Of a DNA stretch of 64,000 nucleotides, positions 8,127-17,094 are shown piece by piece. Origin of the DNA: Idiomarina ramblicola (GTDB taxonomy: Bacteria; Pseudomonadota; Gammaproteobacteria; Enterobacterales; Alteromonadaceae); assembly GCF_003987255.1 (NCBI RefSeq), contig NZ_PIQC01000007.1, positions 1 through 64,000 on the forward strand, written 5' to 3'. The notes beneath the pieces were generated by a model. That model did no database searches and was not told the origin of the DNA. It saw nothing but the letters and a program-made list of their open reading frames with translations. How positions within the stretch are numbered: position 1 is the first letter of the stretch; every line of letters begins with the position of its first letter. A program made the position numbers and the translations under genes.

Positions 8127-10940
8127 ATGAATAACAAACTGTTTCGCCGCAGCGTAACTGCGGTTGCAGTTGCGTCTACGCTTGCGTTTCCTGCGTTAGC
8201 GCAAGACAATACTGATGATCAGAATAAAATTGAACAAATTGAAGTCACAGGTTCTCGTCTGAGCAGAGCGAGTATGGAAACCCCAGTACCTGTGACTGTT
8301 CTCGGACGTGACGATATCGTTCAGACAGGGGCAATTAATGTGGCTCAAGTACTGAATATGTCACCCGTTGCTATTGCTGGCTCTGATCAGTCGAACTCTG
8401 CATTCAGTACAACAACCGTTGGTTTGAATACAACGGAATTGCGTAACATGGGTGCGGCCCGCACCTTAGTTTTGGTTAACGGTCAGCGTTTTGTTTCAGG
8501 TGTTGATCCATCAACCGGTTACGCTGTTGACTTAAATGCTATCCCTACCGTAATGATCGAACGCATTGAGATACTGAAAAGCGCTTCTTCTGCGGTTTAC
8601 GGTTCAGATGCGGTAGCGGGTGTTGTGAACATCATTACTCGTAAAGATTTCGACGGAGTCGAGGTTAACGCTCAAACGGGTATTTCCGGACAACACGATC
8701 GCCAGACTCAGAATATTAACCTAACCACAGGTAAAGACTGGGCTGACGGTAATGCGTGGTTTTCTTTCGGTATTGATAATGACGAAGGATTAAAATCTAC
8801 TGACCGTTCATTCTCTGCTGTTGATCGCGCTATTCTGCTTGACGATGACGGTAACGAGTACGTCGGTGATGTGCTGTCGTCTTATCCATCTCAGGGACGC
8901 ATCACTACTGACAATAATAGCTATAATGGTGACGGTACGGAATACTCAGGTGGTTTCAACCGCGCTAGTGCGCGTCAGTTAGTGACTCCACTGGAACGCC
9001 GGTACGTTGCTGCTGAAATTCGCCAGGACCTGGAAAGTGATTTAAGTGTCTTCGGTTCTGTCCACTGGAACTCGGCTGAAACTCAAGGCTCAACCATTGA
9101 ACCAACGCCTTTCAACATTGGTGAAGACTTATGGATGAACCATCGTGTAGAACAACCTATCGATGGCCTGAGTGTGAACTCTCCTTTAGTACCTGATCTG
9201 CTACGCCAGAACTTACAAGCTGAAGGTATTGAAAATTTAAATGAAACCACATTTGTGCGTCGTATGAGCGAGTTCGGTCAACGCTCTACCGATGTGACTC
9301 GTGATACGTTACGTATTGCCACGGGTTTCAATTATGACATTAACTACAATTGGACCTGGGACACTTACATGACCTGGGGACGTACCAACCAAGAACAGTT
9401 AAACGGCGGTCAAGTTAATACCGATCGTGCTCGTTTAGCGTTGGATGTTGTCGAAGATGGTAACGGCAATTTGGTTTGTGCTGATCCAATTGCGCGCATG
9501 CAAGGCTGTGTTCCTTTGAACTTATTTGGAGAAAACTCCGTTTCTCCAGAAGCAGTTGACTATATCTCAACTCCAGCTAAAGCAACGGGTACGGCGGAAC
9601 AGTTTGTCGTACAGAGCGTTGTTTCTGGTGATCTGCCAATCGAAATGGCTGGTGGCTTTGTCGGATTAGCCGGTGGTCTTGAGTATCGCGAAGAGAAGGG
9701 TACCTATAGCCCGGGGGACTTGGCTCAGACAGGCGCATCAAGCACGAACCTTTCTGAACCAACTGATGGTCGTTACGATACAAAAGATATTTTCGTGGAA
9801 ACTCGCCTTCCTGTCCTAATGAACCTATCGGTTGATTTGGCTGCGCGTTACTCTGATCATTCAGCGACTGGGTCTGCAACGACCTGGAACTTAGGTACGG
9901 AATATGAGCCGGTTGATGGCTTTAAACTTCGTGCGTCAGCTGCGACCGCTATCCGTACACCGAATATCTCTGACCTGTACTCGGGTGCCGGCGAAACTTT
10001 TGCTGCGGTTTCTGATCCTTGTGTCGATGTTACTGCCAGCACCACAGGCAACATAGCCGAAAACTGCCGTTCTATTGCTTCGGTTGATAATCGTATTCAA
10101 AATGATGGTTCTTTCACGTTGACGCAAGCTGAAGCTCAGGGTACCGGTGGTATGATCGGCGGTAATCCGAATGTCAAAGAAGAAACTGCTGACACTTACA
10201 GCTTAGGTGCAATCTGGCAGGTGACTGATGAATTATCAGCAACAGTTGATTACTACAACATTGAAGTAGAAGACGCGATTGCAATTACAGGTCGTTCTAC
10301 TGTACTTCAACGTTGCTACTCAGTTAACCCGGATAACTTCGATGCAAGCTGTAATGATCAAGTTTTCCGCAGCTCTGACGGTGTTTTGGTTGATGTTGAC
10401 AGCAGCTCTTCAAACGAAAATATCATCAGCACTTCTGGTGTTGATCTTGAGTTGAACTACCGTAAAACTATTGCTGATGGTCAGTTTTCAGCGGACCTTA
10501 TCTGGAACTACATCGACGAATACTCAATCGAGTCAATTTATGATGGCAGTGTTGAAAATTATGAAGGTGAGATTACAACACCAAATCATAGAGCCAACTT
10601 GAACTTGGCTTATTCTCTGAATGACTTGTCATTCTCCTGGAGAATGCGTTATTGGGACAGCGCTAAAGATTCAATGAACGGTTATAACTATAACTTCACG
10701 AATTATGCGCCGTTGGAAGAGTTTAATAACGTGGGTTCGGTAACTTATCATGACATTTCCGCTCGCTATTTCATGAACGATAACTATGAATTCAGCGTTG
10801 GTGTTCGTAATGCCTTTGATAAGAAACCACCTATGTTACCGCAAGGTACTGTGAGTGGCGGAACAGGCATTAATACGGCGTCAGAAGCCTATGATGTTAC
10901 TGGTCGTTACTACTTTGCCGGCGTAACAATGCGTTTCTAA
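8127..10940 (+). CDS. TonB-dependent outer-membrane receptor 2
   Basis: A 937-residue receptor with a signal peptide ending near residue 25 (PALAQ), an IEVTGSR TonB-box region at about residues 38-44, a plug with AARTLVLVNGQRF and SSAVYGSDAVAGVVN, and a barrel ending in FAGVTMRF, the usual terminal phenylalanine for outer-membrane insertion. No STN domain is seen. The start is set by CAGGGAG upstream and by the leader MNNKLFRRS, which matches receptors 1 and 3. It has its own terminator and so is probably monocistronic. It should import a substrate too large or scarce for porins using TonB energy. The substrate is not known from sequence. Confidence 0.93.
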   Translation: MNNKLFRRSVTAVAVASTLAFPALAQDNTDDQNKIEQIEVTGSRLSRASMETPVPVTVLGRDDIVQTGAINVAQVLNMSPVAIAGSDQSNSAFSTTTVGLNTTELRNMGAARTLVLVNGQRFVSGVDPSTGYAVDLNAIPTVMIERIEILKSASSAVYGSDAVAGVVNIITRKDFDGVEVNAQTGISGQHDRQTQNINLTTGKDWADGNAWFSFGIDNDEGLKSTDRSFSAVDRAILLDDDGNEYVGDVLSSYPSQGRITTDNNSYNGDGTEYSGGFNRASARQLVTPLERRYVAAEIRQDLESDLSVFGSVHWNSAETQGSTIEPTPFNIGEDLWMNHRVEQPIDGLSVNSPLVPDLLRQNLQAEGIENLNETTFVRRMSEFGQRSTDVTRDTLRIATGFNYDINYNWTWDTYMTWGRTNQEQLNGGQVNTDRARLALDVVEDGNGNLVCADPIARMQGCVPLNLFGENSVSPEAVDYISTPAKATGTAEQFVVQSVVSGDLPIEMAGGFVGLAGGLEYREEKGTYSPGDLAQTGASSTNLSEPTDGRYDTKDIFVETRLPVLMNLSVDLAARYSDHSATGSATTWNLGTEYEPVDGFKLRASAATAIRTPNISDLYSGAGETFAAVSDPCVDVTASTTGNIAENCRSIASVDNRIQNDGSFTLTQAEAQGTGGMIGGNPNVKEETADTYSLGAIWQVTDELSATVDYYNIEVEDAIAITGRSTVLQRCYSVNPDNFDASCNDQVFRSSDGVLVDVDSSSSNENIISTSGVDLELNYRKTIADGQFSADLIWNYIDEYSIESIYDGSVENYEGEITTPNHRANLNLAYSLNDLSFSWRMRYWDSAKDSMNGYNYNFTNYAPLEEFNNVGSVTYHDISARYFMNDNYEFSVGVRNAFDKKPPMLPQGTVSGGTGINTASEAYDVTGRYYFAGVTMRF

Positions 10941-10969
10941 AAAACTTTCCTTAAAGTTTTAAACCAGCT

Positions 10970-11005
10970 AAAGCCAGTCGATGTTTTCATCGACTGGCTT
11001 TTTTT
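10970..11005 (+). terminator. Rho-independent terminator after receptor 2
   Basis: A 14-bp perfect stem (AAAGCCAGTCGATG with CATCGACTGGCTTT) with a TTTT loop and a long T-run. It is one of the strongest terminators in the window. Confidence 0.95.
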
Positions 11006-11096
11006 ATGCCGGATTATTGATTGAAAGTTGGCTGACATAAAATTTGCTGCATAGTATGCTCAGATAACAATTATGCTGATGAAGAGTGGAGTATCC

Positions 11097-12011
11097 ATGA
11101 CAACAACAAAAAATCCGTGGAATAGTTATTGGCAAAAAGGCGCTAAAGCCAGCTTTTTAGATGAGAAGTCTCGTTTACAAATCTATCAAATGAGAAAGTT
11201 CTGGTTTGAGCGGATGGAAGAGTTTGAGCCCAAGCAACCCATTGTCGATGTCGGAACGGGTAATGGCATCGTTGTGGAATGGCTCACTGAGTATGCTGGG
11301 GAAAAGACGAAAAAGTTGACCCTGATGGGCATCGATTCAGCTGATATTAACCCACCGAACAAAGACTTAAAGCTTTCTGGTAACACGCCTTATGAAACGT
11401 TCAGGCTCCCTTCTAATAAAAAAGTGGGTACTTTCGTGTCCCATTTTGGGTTGGAGTATGGTGACGTCGATGCTGGCCTTAACAATCTGTTTGCGCAACT
11501 AAAGCGTGGCGGGTCTTTAGTCGCTTTGGTTCACTCTAAAGAATCGGTTATCTACCTTAAAAGCCTGGCAATCTACGACTTTATTCCATCTGCAATCAAG
11601 CAGTTACGAAAGTCTGTACAAGTATTGCAAGAAGCTCTGTTGAAACATGGTCCCGGTAACCTGCCAAAGTCTGCGCTGGAAGCACAGCAGCGGCTAAATG
11701 AGTTTGCCCGCAAGCATCAGCGTAGCCCGGCTTTTCATGCAATGAACTTTGTTCCTGCGACTAAGCATTTATTGCAGGCCGCAGCTTCTGGTCAAAAAGA
11801 CGAGTCGCTGAAGGTATTCGAAGACTATCTGAACAATATTACAGAACATAAAGGACGATTAACCACGCTCTTAAAAGCGACAGACGAATTGGAAGGCATC
11901 GACGCCATCCAAAAGCGTGTAGAGCAGGCAGGTTTTAAACAGGTCAAGGTACAGCAGGTGCAGTTTCCTGAAACGGGTATTGTCGGGAACTGTATACAGG
12001 CAACCAAATAG
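11097..12011 (+). CDS. SAM-dependent class I methyltransferase, copy 1
   Basis: A cytoplasmic protein of 304 residues from the chosen ATG. An in-frame ATG at 11073 would add 8 residues, but the later one has GTGGAG at good spacing. The N-terminus NPWNSYWQKG resembles the start of the leftward methyltransferase at 15032-16006 (HWNQYWNSPG). Motif I of the Rossmann-type SAM site is VDVGTGNG at about residue 43, and FVSHFGLEYGD near 112 corresponds to the later motif IV region. The C-terminal half is helical and lacks a recognisable domain. The methyl acceptor is unknown. Its position between two TonB receptors and its similarity to the second copy suggest a shared role with those receptors, but this is inference. 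Confidence 0.8.
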   Translation: MTTTKNPWNSYWQKGAKASFLDEKSRLQIYQMRKFWFERMEEFEPKQPIVDVGTGNGIVVEWLTEYAGEKTKKLTLMGIDSADINPPNKDLKLSGNTPYETFRLPSNKKVGTFVSHFGLEYGDVDAGLNNLFAQLKRGGSLVALVHSKESVIYLKSLAIYDFIPSAIKQLRKSVQVLQEALLKHGPGNLPKSALEAQQRLNEFARKHQRSPAFHAMNFVPATKHLLQAAASGQKDESLKVFEDYLNNITEHKGRLTTLLKATDELEGIDAIQKRVEQAGFKQVKVQQVQFPETGIVGNCIQATK

Positions 12012-12019
12012 TTTCTGTC

Positions 12020-12050
12020 AACCCAAGGTCCTGAAATGGGATTGGGTTTA
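12020..12050 (+). terminator. Probable terminator hairpin after methyltransferase 1
   Basis: AACCCAA pairs with TTGGGTT, with an inner TCC/GGA pairing and a two-base bulge. Only a short T-run follows, so it may be weak. Confidence 0.45.
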
Positions 12051-12162
12051 TCGGGTACCGTTGAACTCAAGGGCTCATTAAGACTTAGGTAGCGGATTCG
12101 TTACATTGAACAAACATCCTCAACAAATTCGATACGAAAAGTTTACAAGCATTTAACTTCCT

Positions 12163-12195
12163 GTTAGATTCTAACCAGCTTCTAACAAAAGAAGC
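12163..12195 (+). repeat. Two adjacent small palindromes before receptor 3
   Basis: GTTAGA-T-TCTAAC (12163-12175) is a perfect inverted repeat. It is followed at once by GCTTCT-AACAAA-AGAAGC (12178-12195), a 6-bp hairpin that contains another TTCTAAC. They lie 35-67 bases before the receptor start and could be an operator pair or leader structures. Function is unproven. Confidence 0.4.
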
Positions 12196-12229
12196 GATAT
12201 AAAAAAAACGTTCCAGGGAGTTTTTACTC

Positions 12230-14956
12230 ATGAAAAATATGACATTTCGCAAAAGCTTAACGGCTGCAGCAGTAGCTGCGTCTTTAGGTTTTCCAACGTT
12301 AGCCATTGCGCAAGACGCGCAAACTGACGTGCAGGCAGAAGAAGAAGTAGAACGCATCCAGGTTACTGGTTCACGTCTAAACCGTACTGACGTTGAAGGC
12401 GCAACACCAGTTATGGTCATTGACCGTGCTGACATTGATGCAACTGGTTTCCAATCCGTTTCTGACGTTCTGCGTAACAACAGTTTCAACGTTCAGGGCT
12501 CAATTCGTGAAGAATCGGGTAACACCGCTCAGGGCCAAGCTCAGATGAGCTTACGCGGTTTAGGTTCAAACCGTACGCTGATTCTTTTGAACGGTCGCCG
12601 TCTGCCAGGTTCTCCGGTAGGTGATGGTCAGTCTCAGAACTTGAACACCATTCCTTTCGCTGCGGTAGAACGTATTGAAATTCTGTCTGATGGCGCATCA
12701 GCGGTTTATGGTTCTGATGCTATTGGTGGTGTTGTTAACATCATCATGAAAGAAGATTACAACGGTCTACAGATCACTGCTGATAAAACCATCAGTGACC
12801 GCGAAGGCGGTGACGAAAAATCTGTTAGCATCGTCGGCGGCATCGCAGGTAAATCTGGTAGCATCACTGTTGGTTTAGAGCACGACCGTAAAGACATCAT
12901 CTTCTCACGTGATCGTTTCTTCTTTGAAAGCTATAACTTCAACGATGAGTCGACTATGTTCGAAGGTCGTCCAGACTACCGTGAAACAACTGGTTTCTCG
13001 CAGTATGCGCGTAACATTGTTGACCCTAGCACTGGCGTACTGAGCTCAATGGTCAGTGATGACTGCTCCGTTTATGGCGAAGAGTACTCAGGTGTTTGGT
13101 CTGATAGCGCGTACCCGGGTGATACCACTTGTGGTTACGAGCATACATTATCATCTGCTGCATCAGCATCTTTGGATCGCTACAGCCTGTTTGTAGATGG
13201 TAAGTACAACATCAGCGATGACCACCGCTTCTTTACTCGTGCGCTATCTTCGCGTACTAAAAGTTTTGGTCGTTATGCACCAGCAGCCGGTTTCTTCGTT
13301 TGGTCTGGTGAAACCTTACCAGAAGAAACACTAAGCGACGGTCAGACGCTTACCGAGATGAATCCAGGTGACTACGTTTACTACCGCTTTGATAACACCG
13401 GTCCGGGTCGTGATACTAACCAGTATGACTACCTGAATGACTACACTGTTGGTTTTGAAGGCTACATTGGCTCAATGAATGTTGACTATGAAGTTGCTTA
13501 TAACCGCAGTATTTATGAAATGCATGAGTGGGGTGACGGCTATGTCAACACTCGTGGTCTTGACTATGCCGCTGCGAACGGTTGGGATCCTCGCCAGCCA
13601 GACCAAAGCGAATACTCAGACTTAGTTGCTCAAATGCGTGAAAACTCAAACCGTCGCGCGTCAATGATTGTTGACCGTATCGATTTCGGTTTACAGGGTG
13701 ATGGCCCAGGCATGAGCCAATGGTTTGTCGGTGGTGAAGTTCGCCGTGAACAATACCGTGACCAGGCTCAGGCACAGAACGAAGCGGGTAATATCATTGG
13801 TACCTCTGGTGGTACATCTGGTGGTGACCGTGAAATGAAAGCGATTTTCACCGAGTGGTCAATTCCATTAGCTGACAACTGGGATATGGATCTGGCAGCT
13901 CGCTTAGATGATTATTCAGACTTTGGTGATGCGGACTCGTACAAAATCTCGACTCGTTACCAGCCTCTGGATAACTTAATTGTTCGTGCATCAGCAGGTA
14001 CCGGTTTCCGTGCTCCGTCACTGGACATGTTGTATCAACAGCCAGCATTCAGTGCGTCGTTTGGTCGTGATATCCCAACTTGTATGGGTGGAACCATTTC
14101 TCAGGTTCAGAACGATCCTAACTTCGCTGACGATATTGCAGCGTGTTTAGCACAACCAGAGCAGCAGTATGACACTTACATTGGTTCTAACGAGAACTTA
14201 GGTCCTGAAGAGTCAACTCAATACGCTCTTGGTGCGGTTTATGACTTTGGAGCAGGTCAAGACTTTGACTTAAACTTCTCTGTCGATTACTACTACACTG
14301 AAATTGATGACACTATTACATCAATCGTAGCGCAAGACGTCATGTGGTTGCAGTTTATGGAAACCATCGATACCTATGAAGGTCTTGAATATGACGTAAG
14401 TGCTGGTGGTAACCACGTAGTTCAGCCTACTAACTATCAGTCATTCGATACATCAGGTTTTGATGTCAGTGCTAACTATGCACAAGGCATTGGCCCTGGC
14501 GTGTTAAATGCTGATTTCACAATGAGCTATGTACTTGAATACAACGGCCAGTTTACTCCTGCTTCAGCACAACAGGATTACACTGAGCTGACGTTAAACG
14601 AGTACCGTGCAGACATTACGGTTGGCTATCAGTTGGGTAACCACTCAGTAAACTGGCACACGTATTTCATCCCAAGCCGTTGTCACAGTACTACGCTTGA
14701 TACCGACACACTTGAAGACGCAACTTTCCAGGCGAAATGCACCACCGATGGTGATGGAAATAAACGTATAACAGGTGGTTGGGCGCATTCAAACGTTCAG
14801 TACAACTACAACACACCATGGGATGGTAAAGTGACTCTGGGTGTAAATAACGTATTTGACCGTGACCCAGTATTGGATGACAACTATGAATTTGATACAA
14901 GTCTGTATCCATTTACAGGTCGTCAATTCCAGGTTAGCTATACTCAAAACTTCTAA
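12230..14956 (+). CDS. TonB-dependent outer-membrane receptor 3
   Basis: A 908-residue receptor with a signal peptide cut near residue 28 (TLAIAQ), an IQVTGSR TonB-box region near residues 44-50, a plug with LGSNRTLILLNGRR and ASAVYGSDAIGGVVN, and a barrel ending in FQVSYTQNF. No STN domain. The ribosome site lies in TTCCAGGGAGT, identical over 11 bases to the leader of receptor 2, and the signal peptide MKNMTFRKSLTAAAVA is close to those of receptors 1 and 2. A methyltransferase gene lies on each side: one upstream on the same strand, one downstream facing it. The ligand cannot be assigned. Receptors of this size usually take up oligomers rather than simple ferric siderophores. Confidence 0.93.
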   Translation: MKNMTFRKSLTAAAVAASLGFPTLAIAQDAQTDVQAEEEVERIQVTGSRLNRTDVEGATPVMVIDRADIDATGFQSVSDVLRNNSFNVQGSIREESGNTAQGQAQMSLRGLGSNRTLILLNGRRLPGSPVGDGQSQNLNTIPFAAVERIEILSDGASAVYGSDAIGGVVNIIMKEDYNGLQITADKTISDREGGDEKSVSIVGGIAGKSGSITVGLEHDRKDIIFSRDRFFFESYNFNDESTMFEGRPDYRETTGFSQYARNIVDPSTGVLSSMVSDDCSVYGEEYSGVWSDSAYPGDTTCGYEHTLSSAASASLDRYSLFVDGKYNISDDHRFFTRALSSRTKSFGRYAPAAGFFVWSGETLPEETLSDGQTLTEMNPGDYVYYRFDNTGPGRDTNQYDYLNDYTVGFEGYIGSMNVDYEVAYNRSIYEMHEWGDGYVNTRGLDYAAANGWDPRQPDQSEYSDLVAQMRENSNRRASMIVDRIDFGLQGDGPGMSQWFVGGEVRREQYRDQAQAQNEAGNIIGTSGGTSGGDREMKAIFTEWSIPLADNWDMDLAARLDDYSDFGDADSYKISTRYQPLDNLIVRASAGTGFRAPSLDMLYQQPAFSASFGRDIPTCMGGTISQVQNDPNFADDIAACLAQPEQQYDTYIGSNENLGPEESTQYALGAVYDFGAGQDFDLNFSVDYYYTEIDDTITSIVAQDVMWLQFMETIDTYEGLEYDVSAGGNHVVQPTNYQSFDTSGFDVSANYAQGIGPGVLNADFTMSYVLEYNGQFTPASAQQDYTELTLNEYRADITVGYQLGNHSVNWHTYFIPSRCHSTTLDTDTLEDATFQAKCTTDGDGNKRITGGWAHSNVQYNYNTPWDGKVTLGVNNVFDRDPVLDDNYEFDTSLYPFTGRQFQVSYTQNF

Positions 14957-14976
14957 TAGTTAAGTTATTGAGTAAT

Positions 14977-15006
14977 AAAAAACCCAGCCTATGGCTGGGT
15001 TTTTTT
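14977..15006. terminator. Bidirectional terminator between receptor 3 and methyltransferase 2
   Basis: AACCCAGCC pairs with GGCTGGGTT around TAT. An A-run precedes it and a T-run follows it, so it can stop transcription from both converging genes. Confidence 0.9.
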
Positions 15007-15031
15007 ATGGCTGCTGCATAAATTTATTAAT

Positions 15032-16006
15032 TTATTTCGTTGCGGTTAACAACCAGCCCGTGACGCCTTCTTCTAACGCAATTTCAGTCGCATTCAAGTT
15101 CAATCCGTGTGTTTTGAATTCTGACGTTAACTGCTCAATGTCTTTTTCCGACAGCGCAACATTGGCCTGTTCTTGAATTCGTTTTTGTTGGCCATTCAGT
15201 TGTTCATAATGAAAGCCTAGAAAACGACGAATATCAGTTAAGTGCTTACTATCCAAATTATTGAATACCGTTTGAATGCGGCCTTCTACTTCATCTAGCC
15301 AAACTTTATGGCCCGCACTATTAAACTGCTTTCTTAAAGTTTGAATAATCCACATGACGCTATTGCGCTGCACACGATAGATTTTGTATTCCTGAAAGCC
15401 TTTGTCACCAAGTTGAGGAATCGCCTGTTCAGCCAGTGTAAGAATCACTTCTGTTAAAGGGAAAACGGGGGTGTGATTGAGCAAGTGGTCGATAAATTCA
15501 GCGCCCGCACGACACTCCTCAGTAATGGCACTATTTGAATTATGGCAAACAGCACCGAACACGCCGCCTTTTTTTAGCACCCGGTTAATTTCTGTTATAG
15601 ACTTTTTACTATCAGAATATTCAAAACCAAACTGGCTAACCACCGCGTCCAGTGAGCCGTCCTCGAACTTAAGCTGCTCTGCCGGCATGTCACTATGAAA
15701 GGTTATTTTTTCCAGTTTTTTGGCAATAGCGGGTTGCTGTTGGAACTGTTGAACAGGATCAATTGAAGCGGCATCGGCAGCTTCTATTTTGAAGCTTTTG
15801 TTCTCGGCGTCACTAACTTCTGTTGCAAGTAAAGCCAGACCGCCATTACCACAACCGAGATCTAAAATTCGGGAGCCTTTGTTTAGGTCTGAAAGTAATG
15901 ACTGCCAGGTTTTATGTACCGTACCTCTATAGCCTTCATTACTTTCGCCTTCAGCGAAACTGTTAAGAACACCCGGAGAATTCCAGTATTGATTCCAATG
16001 ATCCAT
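15032..16006 (-). CDS. SAM-dependent class I methyltransferase, copy 2
   Basis: A 324-residue cytoplasmic methyltransferase on the minus strand. The SAM-binding motif I is ILDLGCGNGG at about residues 43-52, and SQFGFEYSD near 125 followed by VLKKGGVFGAVCH are the usual motif IV and post-motif regions of class I enzymes. The N-terminus (HWNQYWNSPG) and overall plan match the rightward copy at 11097-12011, so the two are paralogues on either side of receptor 3. A final ATE-rich stretch ends WLLTATK, comparable to the other copy's end IQATK. The acceptor is unknown. An AGGT-containing purine tract lies before the ATG. Confidence 0.82.
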   Translation of the reverse strand: MDHWNQYWNSPGVLNSFAEGESNEGYRGTVHKTWQSLLSDLNKGSRILDLGCGNGGLALLATEVSDAENKSFKIEAADAASIDPVQQFQQQPAIAKKLEKITFHSDMPAEQLKFEDGSLDAVVSQFGFEYSDSKKSITEINRVLKKGGVFGAVCHNSNSAITEECRAGAEFIDHLLNHTPVFPLTEVILTLAEQAIPQLGDKGFQEYKIYRVQRNSVMWIIQTLRKQFNSAGHKVWLDEVEGRIQTVFNNLDSKHLTDIRRFLGFHYEQLNGQQKRIQEQANVALSEKDIEQLTSEFKTHGLNLNATEIALEEGVTGWLLTATK

Positions 16007-16191
16007 TATTACCTCTTTACGTGAAATGAATTGTGTTAATAAAGTGTATTAATGATACCTGAAACTAGGGGGGAGGGGCTAATTGAGGTTTCGAAGTTTT
16101 AGTCTATAGATTACAAAAGGAGAGTCTATTGATCAGCGAGTTTTTTACTGAGTTAGGCTAAACTCCAGGAAAACGACTTCTTCTACGTATT

Positions 16192-17022
16192 ATGGTTTTT
16201 ATCCCTAAAAATGAGCAGGAAACTCACTATAATGTTCTTTTAATCACAAAAAATCCTTATCTCGTCTGGCTTCCTTACCATCAGTCTTATTATGCGATGG
16301 AAAAGGGACTGCAGGTGCAGCACGAGCCAAAGGTGGTATTGATAAGCCAACGGAAGGATCTGGCCAGCTCGCTAAGTACCACCTTTAAAGAGTTTAAAGT
16401 CAGCTTTAAGCATTTAACGACTACCAATGAGTTAAGTTCCGATGCGGAAAGTATCGACTGGCTTATTTATGATGCTGTGGGAGAAAGAGAATCGTTTGAA
16501 GAGACTTTCGAGCGGATAACTTTCTTTAATGCTGAAAATTATGCTGTCCTGGGCCACTTTAATCATCAGCATCAATTGCAGTATGACAATAAAAAACTGC
16601 TGTTTATCCCGTTTCAGTTGTTGCCCGACGATATTCTAAGCCTGACAGAGTTGATTCAGGAGTCCCGTTCGCAGCGTGTTTTCACCCATGTCTTTCCCAT
16701 CAAGAATGTTGGGCGTATTGAGCTTTTACCCGTGCAGGATGTGTTGTGGATAAAGGGGGCCGGAAACTACGTTGAAGTTTATACAGAAGACGATAAATAT
16801 TTACATCGCACCACATTGCATACCTTGGTTAAGCAGTTAGATACCACAAAATTTGCACGCATCCACCGTTCGACCATTGTTAACCTGTTAAAGATAAAGG
16901 AACTTAGCAGTGAGCTGGGGCGCTTTACACTGGTTCAGTTAACCGACGGAACCGAACTTAAGATAGGGCATGCTTACCGCAATAATCTGTTCGAGCAGCT
17001 AGGCGTTTCTGCATCGCTCTAA
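16192..17022 (+). CDS. LytTR-family DNA-binding regulator
   Basis: A 276-residue regulator. The C-terminal 100 residues form a LytTR domain: IELLPVQDVLWIKGAGNYVEVY, then LHRTTLHTLVKQL, FARIHRSTIVNL and a final strand with DGTELKIGHAYR. The N-terminal part looks like a receiver-type fold starting at about residue 45 (PKVVLISQ), but I see no convincing phosphoacceptor aspartate pattern, so it may be a pseudo-receiver. No clear ribosome site precedes the ATG at 16192. A second in-frame ATG at 16294 would leave out the first 34 residues and begin just before the receiver-like part. The FlgO-like pair starts 72 bases downstream behind its own FliA promoter, so the regulator may or may not control it. 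Confidence 0.8.
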   Translation: MVFIPKNEQETHYNVLLITKNPYLVWLPYHQSYYAMEKGLQVQHEPKVVLISQRKDLASSLSTTFKEFKVSFKHLTTTNELSSDAESIDWLIYDAVGERESFEETFERITFFNAENYAVLGHFNHQHQLQYDNKKLLFIPFQLLPDDILSLTELIQESRSQRVFTHVFPIKNVGRIELLPVQDVLWIKGAGNYVEVYTEDDKYLHRTTLHTLVKQLDTTKFARIHRSTIVNLLKIKELSSELGRFTLVQLTDGTELKIGHAYRNNLFEQLGVSASL

Positions 17023-17033
17023 TTAAATCTCAC

Positions 17034-17060
17034 TAAACCTTAACTAGAACTGGCCGATAA
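17034..17060 (+). promoter_or_regulatory. Sigma28 (FliA) promoter for the FlgO-like pair
   Basis: TAAA at 17034-17037, a 15-base spacer, then GCCGATAA at 17053-17060. This is a full match to the enterobacterial/Vibrio FliA -35 core and -10, with the same spacing as the flgK and fliC promoters in this window. It lies 34 bases before the first start codon. Confidence 0.88.
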
Positions 17061-17094
17061 CAAAGTATGAACGAAACTAATTAAGGTAAGTGCT

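Noticed and set aside
7939-8130. A 63-codon open frame before receptor 2
   Set aside because: It has no ribosome site, an unconvincing composition and overlaps the receptor start. It covers the hairpin and leader region.
12085-12489. A 134-codon leftward frame
   Set aside because: It runs antisense through the start of receptor 3, whose reading frame is well supported, and has no recognisable domain.
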